DNA of 64,000 nt from Sphingomonas sp. Leaf34 (GTDB taxonomy: Bacteria > Pseudomonadota > Alphaproteobacteria > Sphingomonadales > Sphingomonadaceae). Positions within the stretch are counted from its first letter, which is position 1. Each line of letters begins with the position of its first letter. The notes beneath the pieces were generated by a model. That model had not been told where the DNA came from and ran no database searches. It saw only the letters and a list, made by a program, of their open reading frames with translations. A program made the translations under genes and the position numbers. Location of the stretch: assembly GCF_001421805.1 (NCBI RefSeq), contig NZ_LMLC01000001.1, positions 558,001 to 622,000 of the forward strand, written 5' to 3'. Of the stretch, positions 57,301 through 64,000 are shown piece after piece.

Positions 57301-60300
57301 ATGCGGAACAACCTTTTCCTGGGTGTGGCAGTGGTCGCGCTCGTCGCGCCGATGGCCGCGTCGGCACAGGAAACCACATCGTCGATCCGCGGCACCGTGA
57401 CCGCCGATGGCGCACCGATCAACGGTGCTACGGTTGAGATCACGAGCGCGGCGACGGGTTCGCGTTCGACCGCAACCACCGACGGGTCGGGCACGTTCAA
57501 CGTCAACGGTCTTCGCCCCGGCGGCCCCTACACCGTTTCCGTCGCTGCGGCCGGCTATGGCAGCAAGCAGGTGACCGACGTCAACATCACCGTGGCGCAG
57601 GCATTCGACCTCCCCGTCGAGCTGGCTACCGATGTCGCCGGCGGCGCTGACGAGATCGTCGTGACCGCCGCGAGCCTGCCCAATGCGCGGTCGATCTCGC
57701 AGGGGCCGACGACCGTCCTCAATGCCCGCGAGATCGCCAATATCGCCACGGTCAACCGCGACATCCGCGATCTCGAGCGCCGCGATCCGTTCGCCCGTCT
57801 CGACGACAGCCCCTCGGGCGGCCGTTCGGTTTCGTTCGCCGGCCAGAACGCGCGCTACAACCGCTTCACCGTCGATGGCGTGTCGGTCAGCGACAATTTC
57901 GGTCTCAACAGCGACGGCCTGCCGAGCCGCCGCTCGCCGATCCCGCTCGATGCGATCGGCCAGTTCCAGGCGCAGGTTGCGCCTTATGACGTCCGCCAGG
58001 GCAATTTCCAGGGCGGCGCGATCAATATCGTGTTGAAGTCGGGCACCAACGACTTCCACGGCACCGGCTTCTATTCGCAGTCGCGCGACGAGTTCGTCGG
58101 CAAGCGCACCAAGGACCTGCGCGTCAGCGTCCCCAACTTCAAGACCGAGAATTACGGCGCAGAGCTGTCCGGCCCGATCATCAAGGACAAGCTGTTCTTT
58201 ATGGTCGCCGGCGAGCGCCTGCGCGGCGGACGCCCGATCGCCGAGGGTCCGACGGACAACAACGCCGGCACCAGCATTCCGGGCATCACCCAGTCGCAGG
58301 TCGACCAGATCAGCGCCATCGCCAACTCGGTCTATGGCTACAACACCGGCGGCGTGCTGCGTAACCTCGGCGACAAGGACGACCGCGTCGTCGCCAAGAT
58401 CGATGCGAACATCACCGACAGGCAGCGTCTGTCGCTGACCTACACCTACGCGAACGACGCGATCAATCTGCTGCAGAACACCTTCCCGACGGCGCCGACC
58501 GGGCTTGGCTTGGCGTCCAACGCCTATGTTCAGGGCAACCGCCTGCACACCGGCGTCGCGCAGCTGAACTCGGAATGGTCGGACAGCTTCTCGACCGAAG
58601 TCCGCGGCTTCTACAAAAACTACAAGCGTATCCAGGATCCGTTGCTCGGCCGCGGCTTCGCGCAGTTCCGCGTCTGCACCAACCCTACGGCCACGGTTGC
58701 GGCGGCAGGGCTGACCGTCTCGCCGACCGCTTGCGAGAACAACGCCGGGACCGTGTCGTTCGGTCCGGACAGCTCGCGCCAGACCAACGAACTGCGTACC
58801 GAGACCTGGGGTGGCCTGGTCCAGGCACGCCTGACCATGAACGACCATGACGTCCGCGTCTTCACCGAGGTCTCGAGCGTCTCGATCTTCAACTCGTTCC
58901 TGCAGAACAGCGCAGGCAGCTATTACTTCGACTCGATCGCCGACCTGCAGAACCGCAATGCGGGGTCGTTTGCGTACGGCAACGCGATCGTGGGCAATAA
59001 CGGACTGTCGGCACTCGATCCCAATGCCGCCGCGGCGCAGTTCGGCTACCAGAGCTACACGTTCGGCGTGATGGACTCGTGGAAGGTGACGCCGACGCTG
59101 AACGTCAGCTTCGGCGCACGCTACGACCTGTATGCGATGGACGACAATCCGCCGCTCAGCTCCGCCTTCGCCGGCCGCTATGCGAACGGCGCGATCGTCA
59201 ACGGCCAGCGCATCAACATCAACAACAACAGCGCGAACATCTCCGGGTTCGGCCTGTTCCAGCCGCGTGCCGGGTTCGACTGGAAGCCTGCACAGCGCGT
59301 CAGCATCCGCGGCGGCGGCGGCGTCTTCGGCGGCGGCACCCCCGACGTCTATGTATCGAACAGCTTCTCGAACACGGGCGTCCTGACCAATTCGTTTAGT
59401 GTCAGCCGCACCCTGACCGGGTTCAACGGCTTCCCGGCCGGCACCCCGGCTGCGACGCAGGCGGCAACTGCCGCAGCGCTGTTGACCGGCGTCACCGGGA
59501 CGTCGGTGCCGACCGCGGCCAACACGTTCCTGACCAGCGGTTCGGCGCCGGCCAACGCGACGGTCAATGCACTCGACCCGAACTTCAAGATCCCGTCGCA
59601 GTGGCGCGCCACGCTGACGGGCGAGTACACCGCGAACCTCGGCCCGCTCGGCGACGATTGGGTGTTCGGTGCCGACCTTCTCTACTCGAAGGTTCGCGAT
59701 CAGGTGTATTTCACCGACATCCGTTCGGTGCCGATCGCCGGTTCGCTGACCCCAGACGGCCGCCAGCGCTACCAGAACCTGATCGATGGCGGTGCGACCA
59801 GCACCAATACCAACACCGACATCCTGCTGACCAACACCAACAAGGGCCGCGCGTACATCGCCGTCGCACGTCTCGAAAAGGCATGGGATTCGGGGCTGAG
59901 CATCAACGGCAGCTTCACCTATCAGGACGTCAAGGACGCCGCGCCGGCAACGTCGTCGACCGCAGGGTCGAACTATTCCAACGGTGCGTTCGTCGATCCA
60001 AACAACGTCGCCTATGGCATCTCGAACGACCAGGTTAAGTACTTCTTCAAGTACGGCGTGAATTACGATCACGCCTTCTTCGGGGACTATAAGACCACGT
60101 TCGCGCTGTTCGGCGAATCGCGTATCGGCCACCCGTTCAGCTACACGTTCCAGGACTTCGGCAATAACGGCAGCGGCCGCGCATCAGTGTTCGGCACCAC
60201 GGGCGTCAGCTCGAACTCCGGCACAGGCGGCAACCGCTATCTGATGTACGTACCGACGCTCGACGACGCGAAGGTCTCGTACAGCAGCGCGGCGGTCCGC

Positions 60301-60771
60301 GATGCGGTCAACGCGTTCATCGACTCGTCGGGGCTGGGCAAGTATCGCGGCAAGACGGCGCCGCGCAACGGCTTCAACTCGAAGTGGTTCACGCGTCTCG
60401 ACCTTCACGTCGCGCAGGAAATACCGACTTTCGTCGGCGGCTCGCGTGTCACGCTGTTCGCGGACATCGAGAACTTCACGAACTTCCTGAACAAGAACTG
60501 GGGCCAGCAGCGCGAATACGTGTTCCCGTACAACACCCCGGTGGTCCGCGTGCAGTGCTTGCAGGCCGTGGTTCCGACCGGCATCGCACCCGGCTCCGCC
60601 AATCCTGCCGGTGGCAACTATGGCGCAGTGGCGACCAACGCCGGACAGGCCTGCGCACAATATCGCTACTCGCCGGTCGGCGGCAGCGCGACGTTCTCGC
60701 CGCAGCCTGATCAGGTGTATGTGAACCAGTCGCTCTACTCGATCCGTATCGGCGCACGCTTTACCTTCTAA
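57301..60771 (+). CDS. Oar-like TonB-dependent receptor with carboxypeptidase regulatory-like domain
   Basis: A 1156-residue outer-membrane receptor. Visible are a signal peptide (cleavage near AASAQE), an N-terminal Ig-like carboxypeptidase-regulatory domain (about 27-105, TSSIRGTVTADGAPINGATVEITS), a plug domain (about 120-260, with RDLERRDPFARLDD and RYNRFTVDGVSVSDNFG), then a large beta barrel ending in the terminal aromatic strand SIRIGARFTF. Oar-like receptors take up or release large substrates such as peptides. The substrate is unknown. It has its own leader of 215 bp and is not in an obvious operon. Confidence 0.93.
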   Translation: MRNNLFLGVAVVALVAPMAASAQETTSSIRGTVTADGAPINGATVEITSAATGSRSTATTDGSGTFNVNGLRPGGPYTVSVAAAGYGSKQVTDVNITVAQAFDLPVELATDVAGGADEIVVTAASLPNARSISQGPTTVLNAREIANIATVNRDIRDLERRDPFARLDDSPSGGRSVSFAGQNARYNRFTVDGVSVSDNFGLNSDGLPSRRSPIPLDAIGQFQAQVAPYDVRQGNFQGGAINIVLKSGTNDFHGTGFYSQSRDEFVGKRTKDLRVSVPNFKTENYGAELSGPIIKDKLFFMVAGERLRGGRPIAEGPTDNNAGTSIPGITQSQVDQISAIANSVYGYNTGGVLRNLGDKDDRVVAKIDANITDRQRLSLTYTYANDAINLLQNTFPTAPTGLGLASNAYVQGNRLHTGVAQLNSEWSDSFSTEVRGFYKNYKRIQDPLLGRGFAQFRVCTNPTATVAAAGLTVSPTACENNAGTVSFGPDSSRQTNELRTETWGGLVQARLTMNDHDVRVFTEVSSVSIFNSFLQNSAGSYYFDSIADLQNRNAGSFAYGNAIVGNNGLSALDPNAAAAQFGYQSYTFGVMDSWKVTPTLNVSFGARYDLYAMDDNPPLSSAFAGRYANGAIVNGQRININNNSANISGFGLFQPRAGFDWKPAQRVSIRGGGGVFGGGTPDVYVSNSFSNTGVLTNSFSVSRTLTGFNGFPAGTPAATQAATAAALLTGVTGTSVPTAANTFLTSGSAPANATVNALDPNFKIPSQWRATLTGEYTANLGPLGDDWVFGADLLYSKVRDQVYFTDIRSVPIAGSLTPDGRQRYQNLIDGGATSTNTNTDILLTNTNKGRAYIAVARLEKAWDSGLSINGSFTYQDVKDAAPATSSTAGSNYSNGAFVDPNNVAYGISNDQVKYFFKYGVNYDHAFFGDYKTTFALFGESRIGHPFSYTFQDFGNNGSGRASVFGTTGVSSNSGTGGNRYLMYVPTLDDAKVSYSSAAVRDAVNAFIDSSGLGKYRGKTAPRNGFNSKWFTRLDLHVAQEIPTFVGGSRVTLFADIENFTNFLNKNWGQQREYVFPYNTPVVRVQCLQAVVPTGIAPGSANPAGGNYGAVATNAGQACAQYRYSPVGGSATFSPQPDQVYVNQSLYSIRIGARFTF

Positions 60772-60797
60772 GCGGCGTCCGGCCCGATCGGTCGAAC

Positions 60798-60835
60798 AAG
60801 GCCGCCGTTCCTTTCAGGGGAGCGGCGGCCTTTTT
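60798..60835 (+). terminator. Rho-independent terminator after the receptor gene
   Basis: AAGGCCGCCG (60798-60807) pairs with CGGCGGCCTT (60823-60832), with additional inner pairing, followed by a T-run (60831-60835). It lies 27 bp after the stop codon. Confidence 0.85.
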
Positions 60836-60892
60836 CGTGCAACGCGCGAGTCGGGTACCGGGTGTCGGCTATGCTTTCGCTGCGATGCTCGG

Positions 60893-62038
60893 TTAGGCTT
60901 GGGCCAGATGGCCTGTTTTGGATGCGGAAGGGGCATTTGCGGCCGCGCGGGCGCGACGCTCGGTCCAGACCGCCCACTGCCATGCCGCGACGACCGCTAC
61001 GGCCAGCGTCACGAGACGAATGGCCGCCAGCACCACACTCGACCTTCCCTCGCCGACCATCTCGCCCGCCCGGATCAGCGGCAGGTGCAGCGCGTAGAGC
61101 GGATAGGAGATCGCCCCCAGACGCCCGGCCACCTGCGTGAGCGCAGGCGACAGAGTGGCATGTGCGGCCAGCCAGACCAGTGGCGGAAAGACGAGCGTCA
61201 CGATCACCGGATCGAAATAGCGCAGGCTCCCGATCGAGCTCGCACCCAGCCACAGCACCAGTGGCAAGGCGACCAGCGACACGGTTGAACGCCATCGGCC
61301 AGCCAGCGACCGGCGCTCCGGAGCAGCAAGGCTGGACGCGCCAACAGCGCGGGATTGCCACCACCGGCCGAGAACTATGCCGCAGAGATACGAGAAGGCG
61401 ACCCGCACGAACCCCGCATACCAGGTATGCCCGACATCACCGATCGCCAGACTGTGCTCGCGGTACACCAGCAGAAAGAGCCCGGCGGCCGTCGGCAGCA
61501 ATAACGCGGCGCAGACGCGCGTGGTCAGTCGGTACAGCAAAGTCGCATGTACTGCATTGGCGACGAACTCGACCAGCAGCGACCATTGCACGCCGTTCAG
61601 CGGGAACACCTGAAACCGGCCCGCGAACACCGGCATGAAACAGAGCTGCACGAGCGTCTGCACCGCCAGCGCGGTGATCGGCACGCCGTCCAGCCAGCAC
61701 ACCGCCGCCCCCAGCACGATCCCCATCGCCATCGTCGGCCATAGACGCCGGATCCGCAGCGCCAGGAACGTCCTCGCGCGCAGCCCCTCACGCATCGCGC
61801 CCTCGTAACGGATCGCCAGGACGAAACCGCTCAGCAGGAAGAAAAAATCGACGGCGATATAGCCGTGCGCCCAGAACCCGGCCAACCCGTAGAAGAATTC
61901 CGCATGGTGAAGCATGACGAAGACCGCGGCTACACCCCGCAACAGGTCCAGCCCGACCCGGTGCCCGCCCGCGACAGAGGATGCCGCAGACGATCGCAGC
62001 GGCGCGGTTTCGGTGGTGGTAGGTATCGGATGCATCAT
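60893..62038 (-). CDS. Acyltransferase family 3 membrane protein
   Basis: A 381-residue polytopic inner-membrane protein (OafA/OpgC-type) with about ten membrane segments. The conserved N-terminal motif with two His is visible in DLLRGVAAVFVMLHHAEFF, and VDFFFLLSGFVLAIRY is the family's second signature. Such proteins acetylate sugars of polysaccharides or lipids. The start is MMHPIPTT. It is divergent from the histidine kinase. The acceptor is unknown. Confidence 0.92.
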   Translation of the reverse strand: MMHPIPTTTETAPLRSSAASSVAGGHRVGLDLLRGVAAVFVMLHHAEFFYGLAGFWAHGYIAVDFFFLLSGFVLAIRYEGAMREGLRARTFLALRIRRLWPTMAMGIVLGAAVCWLDGVPITALAVQTLVQLCFMPVFAGRFQVFPLNGVQWSLLVEFVANAVHATLLYRLTTRVCAALLLPTAAGLFLLVYREHSLAIGDVGHTWYAGFVRVAFSYLCGIVLGRWWQSRAVGASSLAAPERRSLAGRWRSTVSLVALPLVLWLGASSIGSLRYFDPVIVTLVFPPLVWLAAHATLSPALTQVAGRLGAISYPLYALHLPLIRAGEMVGEGRSSVVLAAIRLVTLAVAVVAAWQWAVWTERRARAAANAPSASKTGHLAQA

Positions 62039-62123
62039 CCGGACATAGCCCGCACCATGTTAAGATCGGACGAACCACCCCTGTTTTGCGCATGCCTTGC
62101 GCCACGTGTAAGAGCGCAGGCCG

Positions 62124-63269
62124 ATGGCTATTTCTCCTGCCCCGCCCCCCGGCTCCTCCGCCCTCAATTCGGCTCGGCGCCTGCCTTTCACCGCGCGGCC
62201 GTTCTTCGAGAACAAGGCGCGGGCGTTCTGGATCCTGCAGGCGGTCGGCTGGAGTGGCTATCTGTTGCTGCGCGGCGTCGTGTCGATCTCGAACGGGCTG
62301 TCGCTCGACGGGGTGATCCCGGTGATCGTCGAGGCGATCGTTGGCTATTGCATCACGCTGCTGCTCTCGACGATGTACGGTCAGTATCGGCGGATGAACC
62401 GGCTGGTCGGGATCTTCCTGACGATCGCGACGCTGGCCGCGGCCACGTTCCTGTACGCGGTGCTCGATGCGTTCACCTTCTCGTTCATCGCGACGTCGAC
62501 GCCGGGGGTGACGCTCACCCGGCTGCTGGGATCGGTGTACGTGACCTTCACCGTGCTGTTCGGCTGGTCGGCGCTGTATTTCGGGATCAACTTCTACCTG
62601 ATCGTCGAGCAGCAGATCGACCAGATGGAGCATCTGGAGAACCAGGCGTCGTCGGCGCAGCTGGCGATGCTGCGCTATCAGCTCAACCCGCATTTCCTGT
62701 TCAACACGCTGAACTCGATCTCGACGCTGGTGCTGCTCAAGCAGACCGAGCGGGCGAACGCGATGCTCAGCCGGTTGTCGTCGTTCCTGCGCTATACATT
62801 GGCGAACGAGCCGACCGCGCACGTCACCGTCGCGCAGGAGGTCGATCAGCTGAAGCTGTATCTCGAGATCGAGAAGATGCGCTTCGAAGACCGGATGCGC
62901 CCCAAATTCGACATCGATCCGCGCGCCGAACGCGCCCGCCTGCCCTCGCTGCTGCTGCAGCCGCTGGTCGAGAACGCGATCAAATATGCCGTCACGCCGC
63001 AGGAAGAGGGCGCCGATATCCATGTCGAAGTGCGGCTCGCCGGGGAACGCGTGCAGATCGCCGTATCCGATACCGGTCCGGGCTTGATCGAGGGCCGGAT
63101 CGGGTCAAGCCATTCGACAGGCGTGGGGCTCGCTAATATTAGAGACAGGTTGGCTCAGGCATATGGCCCCGACCACCGTTTCGAAACCCGCTCCACGCCC
63201 GCTGGCGGCTTCTCGGTCGAGATCGAGATTCCGTATCAGCTTGAAGACGTGAACAGAGAGGCCGCATGA
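62124..63269 (+). CDS. Sensor histidine kinase of the LytS/YehU type
   Basis: A 381-residue membrane kinase. It has about four transmembrane segments (residues about 35-165), then a His_kinase domain with the phosphorylated His in RYQLNPHFLFNTLNSIS, and a HATPase_c domain (LLQPLVENAIKYA, SDTGPGL, GVGLANIRDRL). No periplasmic sensor domain is seen, so the signal is probably sensed within the membrane. Its stop overlaps the start of the LytTR regulator (ATGA), so it is a coupled two-component pair. Confidence 0.94.
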   Translation: MAISPAPPPGSSALNSARRLPFTARPFFENKARAFWILQAVGWSGYLLLRGVVSISNGLSLDGVIPVIVEAIVGYCITLLLSTMYGQYRRMNRLVGIFLTIATLAAATFLYAVLDAFTFSFIATSTPGVTLTRLLGSVYVTFTVLFGWSALYFGINFYLIVEQQIDQMEHLENQASSAQLAMLRYQLNPHFLFNTLNSISTLVLLKQTERANAMLSRLSSFLRYTLANEPTAHVTVAQEVDQLKLYLEIEKMRFEDRMRPKFDIDPRAERARLPSLLLQPLVENAIKYAVTPQEEGADIHVEVRLAGERVQIAVSDTGPGLIEGRIGSSHSTGVGLANIRDRLAQAYGPDHRFETRSTPAGGFSVEIEIPYQLEDVNREAA

Positions 63270-64000
63270 CCATCCGTACCATTCTCGTCGACGACGAACC
63301 GCTGGCGATCCAGGGGCTCGAGCTCCGCCTCCAGGCGCATGAAGACGTCGAGATCATCGAAAAATGCTCGAACGGCCGCGAGGCGATTCGTGCGATCAAG
63401 ACGCACAAGCCCGACCTCGTCTTCCTCGATATCCAGATGCCGGGGTTCGACGGCTTCTCCGTCGTGCAGGGTTTGATGGAGGTCGAACCGCCTTTGTTCG
63501 TGTTCGTCACCGCCTATTCGGATCACGCCTTGCGCGCGTTCGAGGCGCAGGCGGTCGATTACCTGATGAAGCCGGTCGAGGAATCGCGGCTCGCCGACAC
63601 GATCGAGCGCGTGCGCCAGCGCCTGAGCGAAAAGCGCGGCGTCGAGGAAGTCGACCGGTTGCGCGAAGTGCTCGCCGACGTGGCGCCGGATGCGGCGGCC
63701 GACATGCCGGACGGCGACGCGGTATCGGCCAACCGGTTCGAGAAGCTCATCAACATCAAGGATCGCGGCCAGATCTTCCGCGTCGACGTCGACACGATCG
63801 AGCGGATCGATGCGGCCGGCGATTACATGTGCATCTATACCGGCGACAACACGCTGATCCTGCGCGAGACGATGAAGGACCTGGAGAAGCGGCTCGACCC
63901 GCGCCGGTTCCAGCGCGTGCATCGCTCGACGATCGTGAACCTGGACCTGGTGAAGCAGGTGAAGCCGCACACCAATGGTGAATGCTTCCTGGTGCTCAAT
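63266..64000 (+). CDS. LytTR family response regulator, cut by the window end
   Basis: 245 residues are visible, and the 3' end is outside the window. It has a receiver domain (about 1-115; phosphorylated Asp in DLVFLDIQMPGFDG, FVTAYSDHA, DYLMKPVEE) followed by an acidic linker and a LytTR DNA-binding domain (about 165 onward; KDRGQIFRVDVDTIERIDAAG, RFQRVHRSTIVN). It is the output partner of the kinase just upstream. Targets cannot be read here. Confidence 0.95.
   Translation, partial: MTIRTILVDDEPLAIQGLELRLQAHEDVEIIEKCSNGREAIRAIKTHKPDLVFLDIQMPGFDGFSVVQGLMEVEPPLFVFVTAYSDHALRAFEAQAVDYLMKPVEESRLADTIERVRQRLSEKRGVEEVDRLREVLADVAPDAAADMPDGDAVSANRFEKLINIKDRGQIFRVDVDTIERIDAAGDYMCIYTGDNTLILRETMKDLEKRLDPRRFQRVHRSTIVNLDLVKQVKPHTNGECFLVLN

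Noticed and set aside
57295..60132. A very long open frame on the strand opposite the TonB receptor gene
   Set aside because: It has no family features and mirrors the real gene; in GC-rich DNA the antisense frame is often free of stops.

Overview
This window is a high-GC bacterial chromosome segment that reads as a sphingomonad (Alphaproteobacteria, Sphingomonas sensu lato). The evidence is the gene content and order: yajC-secD-secF-Mth938, GapR(DUF2312)-DUF1244-pyk, proA-nadD-rsfS-rlmH-envC-ctpA, yebC-ruvC/ruvA/ruvB, an Oar-like TonB receptor, and a secreted protein of the 'YRVP' cysteine-motif type common in this group. Many small palindromic repeats lie between genes. No phage, plasmid, insertion sequence or CRISPR array is visible.

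Layout. 1-2.9 kb: the 3' part of smc and a small membrane protein. 3.1-5.9 kb: a radical SAM protein paired with a UdgX-type uracil-DNA glycosylase. 6.0-8.2 kb: aldo/keto reductase, DedA and a DJ-1/PfpI protein. 8.9-16.1 kb: a long minus-strand block (proA, nadD, rsfS, rlmH, envC, ctpA, dsbB-like, coq7, secreted protein) joining proline and NAD synthesis, ribosome maturation, cell-wall hydrolase control, envelope proteolysis and ubiquinone synthesis. 16.4-24.4 kb: ftsH, tilS, cpoB, a RodZ-like protein and ptsP. 24.7-34.7 kb: ruvB, ruvA, ruvC and yebC, split by foreign-looking insertions. 35-38.5 kb: a HerA-like ATPase and several small conserved genes. 38.6-46.3 kb: pyruvate kinase, malic enzyme, tRNA-Pro(GGG) and the Sec accessory operon. 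46.3-57.1 kb: glycosyltransferase, manA, bamD, recN, aldolase with a Crp-type regulator, a Tat-signal SDR and ligA. 57.3-64 kb: a large TonB-dependent receptor, an acyltransferase and a LytS/LytTR two-component pair cut by the window end.

The two most interesting points are these. First, the usual yebC-ruvC-ruvA-ruvB order is broken by a five-gene minus-strand cassette at 27363-32974: a BNR_4-type exported protein, a polysaccharide pyruvyl transferase-like protein, a fatty acyl-AMP ligase, a dedicated acyl carrier protein and an AlgX-like SGNH transferase without a visible signal peptide. The last three overlap by 4 bp each. This looks like an acyl-AMP to ACP to SGNH transfer system linked to a glycan. 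Second, ligA carries a perfect 53-bp palindrome (55405-55457) inserted in frame. It belongs to one of the intergenic repeat families seen elsewhere in the window and adds about 18 residues to an essential enzyme.

At least five families of palindromic repeats occur at gene ends. One copy supplies the ribosome binding site of the udgX gene.
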